A stretch of DNA of 64,000 nucleotides, taken from the NCBI RefSeq assembly GCF_026341035.1, contig NZ_JAPEOQ010000001.1:2666001-2730000 (forward strand), in the 5' to 3' direction. Positions 6,822 through 14,825 of this stretch are shown here, piece by piece. The notes under the pieces are model-generated. The model ran no database searches. It was given only the letters and a program-made list of their open reading frames with translations, and had not been told where the DNA came from. The translations under genes and the position numbers were made by a program. The first letter of the stretch is position 1. Each line of letters begins with the position of its first letter. Source of the DNA: Streptomyces sp. NBC_01016 (lineage in GTDB: Bacteria; Actinomycetota; Actinomycetes; Streptomycetales; Streptomycetaceae).

Positions 6822-8495
6822 CTAGCGGTCCGACGTCTCGGGGCTCCGCCCCGGACCCTGCTGCTCGATTGCCGGAGGGGCTTGATGTGCCGAGCCCGCC
6901 TGGAGCGGTGGGCCGGCCTTCGGCACCTGCGTCCCCGCCCCGAACATCCACCGCGACAACGCCACCCGCAGCCGCTGCGCCGCCCGCACCCGCCGACGTA
7001 CCCCGTGCTCGTCCTCGTCCGGCAGCGCCTCAAGCGCGGCGGGCTGCTCGTGCTGCGTGAGGCGGTACAACTCGCCCTGTTCCAGCGGCTCGTGGACCTC
7101 CACGTACTCGCCGTGCGGGAGTCGCTTGACGCGTCCCGTCTCGCGTCCGTGCAGCACCTTCTCCCGGTCCCGGTGCTGGAGCCCGAGACACACCCGCTTC
7201 GTCACGACGAACGCGAGGACGGGCCCTGCGAACAGCGCCACCCGCGCGAACCAGGTGATGGCGTTCACGGAGAGGTGGAAGTGCGTGGCCCAGAGGTCGT
7301 TGCCGCCGGCCGCCATCGCGACGAGGAAGCCGGTCAGCCAGGCCGCGCCAAGTGCCGTACGGACAGGCCGATTCCGGGGACGGTCGAGCAGATGGTGCTC
7401 CCGCTTGTCGCCCGTGATCCACGCCTCCACGAACGGGTACACCCCGACCAGCACCAGCCACAGCGGGAACGCCAGGAACGGGACGAGGACGCCGAGCGCC
7501 AGGGTGTGGCCGCCCAGCACGATCTCCCAGCCCGGCATCACGCGCACCAGGCCCTCGGCGAACCCCAGGTACCAGTCCGGCTGGGCGCCGGTGGAGACAT
7601 GGTCCGGGCGGTAGGGCCCGTACACCCAGACCGGGTTGATGGACGCGACCGCCGAGACGAGCGTGACCACGCCGAACACGAGGAAGAAGAAGCCGCCCGC
7701 CTTGGCGACGTAGTTCGGGAAGAACGGCTCGCCCACGACGGTGCGTTCGGTCTTTCCCGGGCCCGGATACTGGGTGTGCTTGTGGTAGAAGACCAGGATC
7801 AGGTGCGTGACGACGAGCAACGCCATGATGCCGGGCAGCAGCAGGACGTGGATCGAGTAGAAGCGGGCCACGATGTCGTTCCCCGGGAACTCGCCGCCGA
7901 ACAAGAAGAACGACAGATACGTGCCGACGATCGGGACGGCGAGCGTCATGCCCTCGATCAGCCGCATGCCGGCGCCGGAGAGCATGTCGTCGGGGAGCGA
8001 GTACCCCAGCAGGCCCTCGAAGAGGGCGAGGAACAGCAGCAGCCAGCCGAACAGCCAGTTCAGCTCGCGCGGCTTGCGGAACGAGCCGGTGAAGAAGTGC
8101 CGCATCATGTGCACGAACATCGCCGCGACGAAGATCAGCGCCGACCAGTGGTGGATCTGCCGGATGAGCAGACCGCCGCGCACGTCGAAGCTGAGGTCGA
8201 GCGTCGATGAGTACGCCTCCGACATCCGGATGCCCTTCAGCGGCACGTAACTGCCGTCGTACGTCACCTCGTTCATCGACGGATGGAAGAAGAGCGTCAG
8301 ATAGACGCCGGTGAGGATCAGGATGAGGAAGGTGTAGAGGCAGATCTCGCCCAGCATGAACGACCAGTGGTCGGGAAACACCTTGCGCAGATACTTCCGG
8401 CCGAGGCCGTGGATCCCGAGCCGCCCGTCGGCCCAGTCGGCCAGGCGTTCTCCTGCGGCGGGGGTGGGTTCGCGGCGCTCCGTGCGGTGGGACAT
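6822..8495 (-). CDS. Orphan cytochrome b (QcrB paralogue) of a bc1-type complex
   Basis: 557 residues with a GGGAGGAGC ribosome site upstream. The eight to nine helices of actinobacterial QcrB are present. The bis-heme histidines are visible: IHHWSALIF ... VHMMRHF in helix B (about residues 113-132) and the pair in helix D region (YSIHVLLLPGIM ... THLILVFYHK). QPDWYLGF replaces the Qo-site PEWY, as in other actinobacteria. QcrB is normally encoded with qcrC and qcrA; neither is here, so this is a stand-alone second copy that could swap into the bc1-aa3 supercomplex or serve another oxidoreductase. The last 20 or so residues are encoded by a dispersed intergenic repeat (6838-6884), so the natural C-terminus has been extended by read-through. 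Confidence 0.9.
   Translation of the reverse strand: MSHRTERREPTPAAGERLADWADGRLGIHGLGRKYLRKVFPDHWSFMLGEICLYTFLILILTGVYLTLFFHPSMNEVTYDGSYVPLKGIRMSEAYSSTLDLSFDVRGGLLIRQIHHWSALIFVAAMFVHMMRHFFTGSFRKPRELNWLFGWLLLFLALFEGLLGYSLPDDMLSGAGMRLIEGMTLAVPIVGTYLSFFLFGGEFPGNDIVARFYSIHVLLLPGIMALLVVTHLILVFYHKHTQYPGPGKTERTVVGEPFFPNYVAKAGGFFFLVFGVVTLVSAVASINPVWVYGPYRPDHVSTGAQPDWYLGFAEGLVRVMPGWEIVLGGHTLALGVLVPFLAFPLWLVLVGVYPFVEAWITGDKREHHLLDRPRNRPVRTALGAAWLTGFLVAMAAGGNDLWATHFHLSVNAITWFARVALFAGPVLAFVVTKRVCLGLQHRDREKVLHGRETGRVKRLPHGEYVEVHEPLEQGELYRLTQHEQPAALEALPDEDEHGVRRRVRAAQRLRVALSRWMFGAGTQVPKAGPPLQAGSAHQAPPAIEQQGPGRSPETSDR
6838..6884 (-). repeat. Dispersed Streptomyces intergenic repeat, inside the qcrB 3' end
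   Basis: On the minus strand this reads as the CCGGCAATCGAG ... GGTCCGGGGCGGAGCCCCG element also found at 50789, 58053, 58124 and, in degenerate form, 57947 and 62383. GGGGCGGAGCCCC forms a small stem-loop. Here the element is read as coding sequence for the end of the cytochrome b gene. Confidence 0.8.
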
Positions 8496-8567
8496 CGGTC
8501 CGGCTCCTCCCGTGGTTACTCAGAGAGGAGACGGAGCGGACCCCGAATCTGTGACATGCGGGCGTCC

Positions 8568-9962
8568 TCACCCCCGGCTCAGCGTCCGCGTCACCCCCGC
8601 CACGACCGTCGTCGTCAGGATCCAGCCGACCGCGATCAGCCCGTACGCGAGGCCCTGCACGCCCGCCTCGTCCCAGTGCCAGCCGCCGCGCTGGCCGAGC
8701 CCGCCGATCGGCACCATCAGGTCCAGGGCGTACGCGGCCGCGTTGAACGGCGGCCCCTCGCCCTTCTTGTTCGGTACGGGGGTGTGCGCGGCGAAGACGG
8801 CGGCGCCGAACAGGGTGAGCGCGGCGAGCCAGATCCCGGCGATCCACGGCCGGTAGCCGTACCCGACGGTGGCCTCCAGCAGCCACCCCCAGGCCCGCCC
8901 GGCGGGACCGAGCGTCGCGCGGCGCCGCCGCTCGCGTACGAGCAGGACGCGGCGGGCCTCGCCCTCATGGCCCAACCTCCGGTAGTGCGCGGCGAGTTGC
9001 TCGTACGGCTGGGGTGCGTACCCGGGTTGCAGGCGCAGCCACGCCAGCCGGTTCGTACTGTCCTCGTGCTGCGCGGCGGCCGTCGACGCCAGCCAGTCGT
9101 ACGTCAATCCGTCCAGGCCCAACGGGCCCTTCCAGGTGGTGGGGTGGTCCTGGATACGGCCCGCGTGCGCGTTGCGCAGGTTCACGCCGCCCGCCGGTGG
9201 CCTCGTGAACCGCAGGTCGAGCGCCTCCACCTGTGCGCCCACGCACATCAACGACGAGCCCGCGCCCACGAGTTCGGCGCGGCCGAACGACAACAGGTCG
9301 TCGACCCGCACCCCACGCAACCGCACCCGGCCGTTTGTCCAGAACCCCTCGTGCAGGCGCACGGTCGACGCCCGCAGCCCGTCCCCGTTGAACGCGACCT
9401 GGTCCGGCTCCGGGACCACGATCCGCGCCCCGCCCATCCACAGCCCACCGGTCAACTCGGCTCCCGGCACGAGCACTTGACCGTGCGCGACGAACCCCTC
9501 CTCGCAGAACACGCCGCCCTGCATGACAAGGCCGCCCGCGTTCAGCGCGATGCCCTCCGGTGCCACCAGGCGCGCCCGGTCGAGCCGCATACCGCCCGCG
9601 ATGTGCGCGTGCACGAGGTATACGGCGCCGCGCGGGCCGTCCCCGCTGATCGTCGACCCGCGCAGGTCGAGCCGCCCGCCTATCTGCGCCGTCGGCGCCA
9701 GGAATCCGGGCAGATCGCAGTCGGTGACACTGAGCGCGAGCGTGCTCGCACCCTCCAACGTCATCGGTTCGTCGAAGCGGCACTCCTCGAACCGTACGAG
9801 CCGCTTGATCTCGGCCCCGTCCAGCGCCAGCGCCCCGCGCACGCGCGCGTCGCGCAACACATACGGGTCCGGCCCCGCGTCCGCGTCGAGAATGCCCCGC
9901 CGCACCACAGCGGCGTCGACGCTCCGATCAGGGGCGGGTGTCGACGGCACGGGTGGCGGCAT
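8568..9962 (-). CDS. Membrane protein with repeat-rich (beta-helix-like) N-terminal part and C-terminal TM segments
   Basis: 464 residues from an ATG preceded by GAGGAG four bases upstream; an ATG 23 codons further out (10031) has a much poorer site. Residues about 25-300 show repeating short strands with evenly spaced hydrophobic residues (GALALDGAEIKRLVRFEEC, GRLDLRGSTISG, GGMRLDRARLV, GGLWMGGARIVV), suggestive of a right-handed beta-helix of the pentapeptide or related type. The C-terminal 120 residues hold about three hydrophobic helices (WIAGIWLAALTLFGAAVFAA; ALDLMVPIGGLG; GLAYGLIAVGWILTTTVVAGV). Streptomyces homologues are often labelled membrane-associated oxidoreductase, but I see no nucleotide- or cofactor-binding motif to support that. 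Function unknown. It is a separate gene from qcrB, 72 bp away on the same strand. Confidence 0.7.
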   Translation of the reverse strand: MPPPVPSTPAPDRSVDAAVVRRGILDADAGPDPYVLRDARVRGALALDGAEIKRLVRFEECRFDEPMTLEGASTLALSVTDCDLPGFLAPTAQIGGRLDLRGSTISGDGPRGAVYLVHAHIAGGMRLDRARLVAPEGIALNAGGLVMQGGVFCEEGFVAHGQVLVPGAELTGGLWMGGARIVVPEPDQVAFNGDGLRASTVRLHEGFWTNGRVRLRGVRVDDLLSFGRAELVGAGSSLMCVGAQVEALDLRFTRPPAGGVNLRNAHAGRIQDHPTTWKGPLGLDGLTYDWLASTAAAQHEDSTNRLAWLRLQPGYAPQPYEQLAAHYRRLGHEGEARRVLLVRERRRRATLGPAGRAWGWLLEATVGYGYRPWIAGIWLAALTLFGAAVFAAHTPVPNKKGEGPPFNAAAYALDLMVPIGGLGQRGGWHWDEAGVQGLAYGLIAVGWILTTTVVAGVTRTLSRG

Positions 9963-10097
9963 CGGGCTCCTCGGGGTCCGTCCAGCGGCGGGTGCGCGCT
10001 CCGCCGGGGGCCGCGCGTGTGACCGCAGCATGCCCTACTTCGGCGGATGGATGCCGTTGGATGACCACCTTGCCCACCCCGCAGGAAAACACGAGTT

Positions 10098-10122
10098 GGC
10101 GGTCACGAAACTCGTGACCGCC
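10098..10122. terminator. Perfect inverted repeat between yceI and the upstream-reading neighbour
   Basis: 11-bp arms GGCGGTCACGA/TCGTGACCGCC separated by AAC. It lies 27 bp after the yceI stop codon on the minus strand and about 140 bp upstream of the next minus-strand gene, so it most likely terminates yceI. Confidence 0.65.
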
Positions 10123-10148
10123 TGAACTCGCCGACGCAGTGGGCCGGT

Positions 10149-10766
10149 TCAGGCCTCCTTGATCGCCGAGATGTCGAAGTTGAGCTTGATCTTGTCGGAG
10201 ATGAGGACGCCACCGGTCTCGAGCGCGGCGTTCCAGGTGAGGCCCCAGTCCGAGCGGAGGATCTCGGTCTTGCCCTCGAAGCCGACGCGCTCGTTGCCGA
10301 ACGGGTCCTTCGCGACGCCGTTGAACTCCAGGTCGATGGTGAGCGGCTTGGTGGTGCCGAGGATCGTCAGGTCACCCGTGATGCGGTAGTCGTCGCCGCC
10401 CAGGGACTCGGCGGAGGTCGACCGGAAGGTCATCGTCGGGAACTCGTCGATCTTGAAGAAGTCGGCGCTCTTCAGGTGGCCGTCACGGTCCTCGTTACCG
10501 GTCGAGATGCTCGCCATCTGCACGTCGAAGGAGGCCGTGGACTTCGCCGGGTCCGAGCCGTCCAGGTGCAGCGAGCCGGTGAAGTCGCTGAAGCTGCCCT
10601 TCACGTTGGTCACCATGGCGTGCCGGGCGACGAAGCCGAGCGTGGTGTGAGCGGGGTCGACGGTGTAGTCGCCGGTGACGGCGGCGAGGTCCGGGTTGGC
10701 CGGCGCGTCGGCAGCGGCGGTGGCGGGGGTGGTGGCGGACTCGTTCTTGCGGCCGAAGATGCCCAT
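10149..10766 (-). CDS. YceI family protein
   Basis: 205 residues from ATG with AAGGAG six bases upstream; an upstream in-frame extension would cross the operator and was rejected. The YceI lipocalin-like domain covers about residues 35-205: GDYTVDPAHTTLGFVARHAMVTNVKG is the family opening (about 32-57), then SFDVQMASISTGNEDRDGHLKSADFF and DLTILGTTKPLTIDLEF. YceI proteins bind polyisoprenoid-type lipids in a beta-barrel and are often stress-induced. A canonical signal peptide is absent (MGIFGRKNESATTPAT), so this copy is probably cytoplasmic. A large inverted repeat just upstream suggests control by a MarR-type or similar repressor. Confidence 0.9.
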   Translation of the reverse strand: MGIFGRKNESATTPATAAADAPANPDLAAVTGDYTVDPAHTTLGFVARHAMVTNVKGSFSDFTGSLHLDGSDPAKSTASFDVQMASISTGNEDRDGHLKSADFFKIDEFPTMTFRSTSAESLGGDDYRITGDLTILGTTKPLTIDLEFNGVAKDPFGNERVGFEGKTEILRSDWGLTWNAALETGGVLISDKIKLNFDISAIKEA

Positions 10767-11154
10767 GACGTGCTCCTTGGGGACGGGCGGCACGGGGGGT
10801 GCCAGGTGGAGTGATGCAGTGATGTTGAACGTTGAACTATCAACTGGTTCGACTGTAGCGCGATGATGTTCAATGTTCAACATCAAACGATGCGTGTTTC
10901 CTCGATTACAGCCCGATATGGTCCGGGTCGCCCTTTCGGGCGTGTGCGCGGTGCGCGCCGACGGCGGTGACGGCGGCGGTGTGAGGCGGGTCTCAGGGCG
11001 CCGCTTTGTGTGACGTCTACAAGGCGGACCCGCGCTGAGCAGTCACTTCGGCCCCCCGGCGGCCGGGTTCTGTTCAGGGCTACCAGGAAAACGGGCCGGA
11101 GACTGTACGGAGTCGACGGACGGTTTTCATGGGTGCCTTTCGTAAGGTCACTAC
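10767..11154. other. Divergent intergenic region yceI / accB
   Basis: 388 bp without a supported gene. The yceI-proximal part holds the inverted repeat described at 10820-10885. The accB-proximal part is plain GC-rich sequence in which I see no convincing riboswitch or leader ORF. Confidence 0.6.
10820..10885. promoter_or_regulatory. Large inverted repeat in the yceI promoter (probable operator pair)
   Basis: Arm 1, TGATGTTGAACGTTGAAC (10820-10837), and arm 2, GTTCAATGTTCAACATCA (10868-10885), are reverse complements at 17 of 18 positions, separated by 30 bp. Each arm itself holds two direct copies of TTGAAC spaced 7 bp. TTGAA/TTCAA half-sites are common for MarR-type regulators. No regulator gene is adjacent. 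Confidence 0.65.
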
Positions 11155-12750
11155 ATGACCGTTTTGGACGACAGCGCCTCGAACCCTGGGGACGAGCCCA
11201 CCGACGCCCGTGGACGCGTGGCCGAGCTGCACGCGATCCGTGCGCAGGCACTGGCCGGACCCAGCGAGAAGGCGACCGCGGCCCAGCACGCGAAGGGGAA
11301 GCTGACGGCGCGCGAGCGCATCGCGCTGCTCCTCGACGAGGGTTCGTTCAACGAGGTCGAGCAGCTGCGCCGGCACCGGGCCACCGGCTTCGGCCTGGAG
11401 GCCAAGAAGCCCCACACCGACGGTGTCATCACCGGTTGGGGCACGGTCGAGGGCCGCACGGTCTTCGTCTACGCGCACGACTTCCGGATCTTCGGCGGCG
11501 CGCTGGGCGAGGCCCACGCCACGAAGATCCACAAGATCATGGACATGGCCATCGCGGCCGGTGCCCCGCTGGTCTCGCTGAACGACGGCGCGGGCGCCCG
11601 TATCCAGGAGGGTGTGAGTGCCCTCGCCGGCTACGGCGGCATCTTCCAGCGCAACACCAGGGCGTCCGGCGTCATCCCGCAGATCAGCGTGATGCTCGGC
11701 CCGTGCGCGGGTGGCGCGGCGTACAGCCCGGCGCTCACGGACTTCGTGTTCATGGTCCGCGACACCTCGCAGATGTTCATCACGGGCCCGGACGTGGTCA
11801 AGGCGGTCACGGGCGAGGAGATCACCCAGAACGGGCTCGGCGGCGCCGACGTCCACGCGGAGACGAGCGGCGTCTCGCACTTCGCGTACGACGACGAGGA
11901 GACCTGCCTCGCCGAGGTCCGCTACCTGCTCTCGATGCTCCCGCAGAACAACCGGGAGAACCCGCCGACCATCGAGTCCGACGACCCGGCGGAGCGCCGC
12001 GGCGACGTCCTGCTCGACCTGGTCCCGGCCGACGGCAACCGCCCGTACGACATGACCAAGGTCATCGAGGAGCTCGTCGACGACGGCGACTACCTGGAGA
12101 TCCACGAGCGCTGGGCGCGCAACATCATCTGCGCCCTGGCCCGGCTCGACGGCCAGGTCGTCGGCATCGTCGCCAACCAGCCGCAGGCCCTCGCGGGCGT
12201 CCTGGACATCGAGGCCTCGGAGAAGGCCGCCCGGTTCGTCCAGATGTGCGATGCTTTTAACATCCCCATCGTGACCCTGCTCGACGTCCCCGGCTTCCTG
12301 CCCGGCGTCGACCAGGAGCACGGCGGCATCATCCGGCACGGCGCCAAGCTGCTGTACGCGTACTGCAACGCCACCGTGCCCCGGATCTCGCTGATCCTGC
12401 GCAAGGCGTACGGAGGTGCGTACATCGTCATGGACTCCCAGTCCATCGGCGCCGACCTCACCTACGCCTGGCCGACCAACGAGATCGCGGTCATGGGCGC
12501 CGAGGGCGCGGCCAACGTGATCTTCCGCCGGCAGATCGCCGAGGCCGAGGACCCCGAGGCGATGCGCCAGAAGATGGTCAAGGAGTACAAGGCCGAGCTG
12601 ATGCACCCGTACTACGCGGCGGAGCGCGGCCTGGTCGACGACGTGATCGACCCCGCGGAGACGCGTGAGGTGCTGATCAAGTCCCTGGCGATGCTGCGCA
12701 CCAAGCACGCCGACCTGCCGTCCCGCAAGCACGGCAACCCGCCGCAGTAA
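11155..12750 (+). CDS. accB: Acyl-CoA carboxylase beta (carboxyltransferase) subunit AccB
   Basis: 531 residues, the normal length. Both crotonase-fold halves are present, with the acyl-CoA and biotin oxyanion-hole glycines in SVMLGPCAGGAAYSPALTDF (about residues 179-198) and RKAYGGAYIVMDSQS (about 416-430). The subunit transfers CO2 from carboxybiotin to acetyl- or propionyl-CoA, feeding fatty acid and polyketide synthesis. In S. coelicolor the residue after GGAY separates propionyl-specific PccB (Asp) from broad AccB (Ile). Here it is Ile (about residue 424), so this is the AccB type. The biotinylated alpha subunit is not in this window. The epsilon subunit follows 28 bp downstream. Naming follows S. 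coelicolor; other schemes call it accD-type. Confidence 0.92.
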   Translation: MTVLDDSASNPGDEPTDARGRVAELHAIRAQALAGPSEKATAAQHAKGKLTARERIALLLDEGSFNEVEQLRRHRATGFGLEAKKPHTDGVITGWGTVEGRTVFVYAHDFRIFGGALGEAHATKIHKIMDMAIAAGAPLVSLNDGAGARIQEGVSALAGYGGIFQRNTRASGVIPQISVMLGPCAGGAAYSPALTDFVFMVRDTSQMFITGPDVVKAVTGEEITQNGLGGADVHAETSGVSHFAYDDEETCLAEVRYLLSMLPQNNRENPPTIESDDPAERRGDVLLDLVPADGNRPYDMTKVIEELVDDGDYLEIHERWARNIICALARLDGQVVGIVANQPQALAGVLDIEASEKAARFVQMCDAFNIPIVTLLDVPGFLPGVDQEHGGIIRHGAKLLYAYCNATVPRISLILRKAYGGAYIVMDSQSIGADLTYAWPTNEIAVMGAEGAANVIFRRQIAEAEDPEAMRQKMVKEYKAELMHPYYAAERGLVDDVIDPAETREVLIKSLAMLRTKHADLPSRKHGNPPQ

Positions 12751-12778
12751 CCGGCACTAGTCGTAGGAGACCTGCCAC

Positions 12779-12970
12779 ATGCCCATGCCTGACATCCGCG
12801 TCGAGAAGGGCCACGCCGAGCCGGAGGAGGTCGCGGCCATCACCGCGATCCTGCTGGCCCGCGCCGCCGCCACTCCCGAGGCCCCGGCGCACCACGTCCG
12901 GCACAACCGCGCGGGGTGGCGCCGCCTGGAGCGCGAGCCCGGCTTCCGCGCGCCGCACAGCTGGCGCTGA
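12779..12970 (+). CDS. accE: Acyl-CoA carboxylase epsilon subunit AccE
   Basis: 63 residues with AGGAGA eight bases before the ATG. The family pattern is a short acidic N-terminal helix (GHAEPEEVAAITAILLARAAA) followed by a basic Trp-containing tail (NRAGWRRLEREPGFRAPHSW). This small actinobacterial subunit binds the beta hexamer and raises carboxylase activity. It is cotranscribed with accB and its transcript ends at the strong hairpin 27 bp downstream. Confidence 0.88.
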   Translation: MPMPDIRVEKGHAEPEEVAAITAILLARAAATPEAPAHHVRHNRAGWRRLEREPGFRAPHSWR

Positions 12971-12996
12971 CGCACCCGCTCAGCACCTCGAAGCAC

Positions 12997-13037
12997 CGAA
13001 GAGGCCCCGTCTCCCGAGAGGAGACGGGGCCTCTTCG
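12997..13037 (+). terminator. Strong hairpin terminator after accBE
   Basis: Perfect 18-bp stem CGAAGAGGCCCCGTCTCC (12997-13014) with its complement at 13020-13037 and loop CGAGA. It abuts the truncated TetR frame directly. Confidence 0.9.
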
Positions 13038-13649
13038 TGTGGGCGCCTTGTCCGGCGCGGTCGCCCACGCAGCGAGGGAGCGGACGCCCGTATCGTCGAC
13101 GCGGCGCTGGCGCTGCTGCTGGAGCGCGGCTACGACCGCTTCTCCGTCGACGAGGCCGCCTCGCGGGCGGGCGTCGCGAAGACCACCCTGTACCGCCGCT
13201 GGCCCACCAAGGACCATCTCGTGGTGGCCGTGGTCGGACGCTTCCAGGACACCGTGCCGGTCGAGTACGGCGGCGACGTCCGCGCCGACCTCACGCGCTA
13301 CCTCAACGCGATCGTCGCCGGGCTCGACCGCATGCGGCAGGCCGGCCGCCCCGCCACGTCGGGGGACACCTCCGCGGGGCTGGTCGCCGAGGTCGCCGCC
13401 GCGGCCGCCCGCCACCGGGACGTCGGCGAGGCCGTGCAGGCCATGTTCCGGCGCCGCAACGCGCTGGTGCTGACCCTGCTCGAACAGGCAAAGGAGCAGC
13501 GCGAGTTGCGCGCGGACCTCGACCCCGAAGTGCTCTTCGACCAGCTCGCCGGCGCGCTCTACTACCGGCTCCTGATCACCGGCCGCCCGCTCGACGCGGC
13601 CTACGTCGACCAGCTCGTCACGGACGCCCTGCGCGGCGCCCTGGCCTGA
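13038..13649 (+). pseudogene. TetR family regulator, 5'-truncated (no start codon)
   Basis: The frame encodes RRGRPRSEG, a typical TetR N-terminus, then a complete HTH (RIVDAALALLLERGYDRF ... AASRAGVAKTTLYRRWPTKDHL) and a full C-terminal domain ending in ITGRPLDAAYVDQLVTDALRGALA. No ATG, GTG or TTG occurs in this frame between the accBE terminator and the HTH; the first in-frame GTG is 13221, after the HTH. The gene has therefore lost its start, or begins at a non-standard codon. The hairpin end (13037) marks the likely breakpoint. It precedes a broken SRPBCC gene, so the pair looks like a decaying module. A simple sequencing error cannot be excluded. Confidence 0.65.
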
Positions 13650-13731
13650 CTCCCGCCCCTCGACGCACACCGCTCGACGCACAGCGCTCGTCAGCACGTC
13701 CGTTCGCCACCGACGCGAAAGAGGACCCACG

Positions 13732-14165
13732 ATGGCTGATACGTCACTGACCGCCCCGCAGGCCGGCACCTCCACGGCCTCCTCCCGGCCTACCAGGAGT
13801 GGAACCCGTTCATGACCTCGGCGCGAGTGACCTCCTCCGGCGGCCGTCTGACGGAGGGCGCGCGACTGCGGATCGTGATGCACGACTCCGGCGGAGACAG
13901 CACCTTCGAGCCGCAGGTCCAAGTCGCCGATGCCGGAGTGGAGTTGCGCTGGCTCGGGAAGATGGGGCCCGGCTGGATCGCCGACAGGCAGCACCGCTTC
14001 ACCGTCGAACGGCTCGGCCCGCACCGCGTCCGTCTCACCCAGAGCGAACGCTTCACCGGAGTCGCCGTGCCCTTCGCCCAGGGCGTCCTGACGTCCCGGA
14101 CGCTGCCGCAGTTCCGGGCCATGAACGAGGCGCTGGCCGAACGGGCCGAGGCGCTAGGGTCCTGA
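13732..14165 (+). pseudogene. SRPBCC family protein, frameshifted
   Basis: The ATG at 13732, with GAGGA upstream, starts MADTSLTAPQ and stops after 27 codons at 13813-13815. The rest of a START/SRPBCC domain continues in another frame from about 13778. There YQEWNPFMTSARV, GGRLTEGARLRIVMHD, GPGWIADRQHRFTVERLG and ERFTGVAVPFAQGVL are all family-typical. The first strand and helix expected before YQEWNPF are largely missing, so a small deletion plus frameshift is likely. An ATG at 13812 could still give a 117-residue truncated product. SRPBCC proteins bind hydrophobic ligands and often sit next to TetR or ArsR regulators, as here. Confidence 0.65.
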
Positions 14166-14168
14166 CCC

Positions 14169-14226
14169 CCCTGACACGGCGAATGGCCGCACCCGGCAAG
14201 GGGTGCGGCCATTCGCCGTGTCAGGG
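14169..14226. terminator. Very long perfect hairpin between convergent SRPBCC remnant and conservon
   Basis: 26-bp perfect arms (14169-14194 and 14201-14226) with a 6-base loop GGCAAG. It separates the plus-strand SRPBCC remnant from the minus-strand conservon and would terminate both. Confidence 0.9.
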
Positions 14227-14234
14227 TCGGGCGA

Positions 14235-14825
14235 CTACCGGAGGCGGGCCATGAGGGCGTGCTCCACCAACGTGATCAGCGTCGACTTGGCGTCCGCGCG
14301 GTGGCGGGCGTCCGTCGTGATGATCGGGGTGTCGGGGCCGATCTGGAGGGCCTCGCGGACCTCGTCCGGGTTGTACGGCTGCGCGCCGTCGAAGCCGTTG
14401 AGGGCGATGACGAAGGGCAGGCCGGAGTTCTCGAAGTAGTCGACCGCGGGGAAGCAGTCGGCGAGGCGGCGGGTGTCGACGAGGACGACGGCGCCGATCG
14501 CGCCGCGCACCAGGTCGTCCCACATGAACCAGAAGCGGTCCTGGCCCGGCGTACCGAAGAGGTACAGGATCAGGTCCTGGTCGAGCGTGATGCGGCCGAA
14601 GTCCATGGCGACCGTCGTGGTCGTCTTGTCCCCGGTGTGGGTCAGGTCGTCGATGCCCGCGGACGCGGACGTCATGACGGCCTCGGTGCGCAGCGGGTTG
14701 ATCTCGGAGACGGCGCCCACGAACGTCGTCTTGCCGACGCCGAAACCACCTGCCACCACGATCTTCGCCGATGTGGTGGAACGGCTTGGAGCAGCCGGCC
14801 CTCCGCTAGAGCTTGCGAAGTCCAC
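14235..14825 (-). CDS. cvnD: Conservon GTP-binding protein CvnD (first conservon)
   Basis: 196 residues. Small Ras-like ATP/GTP-binding protein with P-loop GGFGVGKTTFVG (about residues 26-37), an LFGTPGQDRFWFMW switch II segment (about 89-102) and an NGFDG base-recognition motif (about 144-148). CvnD works with CvnA (sensor ATPase), CvnB (Roadblock/LC7) and CvnC (DUF742) at the membrane, in a scheme likened to eukaryotic GPCR/small G-protein signalling. It overlaps cvnC by 20 bp. It is nearly identical to the second copy at 19577, with a 164-bp stretch identical at nucleotide level (14449-14612 against 19791-19954). Confidence 0.93.
   Translation of the reverse strand: MDFASSSGGPAAPSRSTTSAKIVVAGGFGVGKTTFVGAVSEINPLRTEAVMTSASAGIDDLTHTGDKTTTTVAMDFGRITLDQDLILYLFGTPGQDRFWFMWDDLVRGAIGAVVLVDTRRLADCFPAVDYFENSGLPFVIALNGFDGAQPYNPDEVREALQIGPDTPIITTDARHRADAKSTLITLVEHALMARLR

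Noticed and set aside
3763..6951. 1062-codon minus-strand frame over cimA and the TPM-like gene
   Set aside because: Antisense shadow of genes with strong family motifs; the composition is Val/Arg/Asp-rich and repetitive.
9963..10031. Earlier ATG (10031) for the membrane protein gene
   Set aside because: Poor ribosome site; the ATG at 9962 has GAGGAG at a good distance. Not fully excluded.
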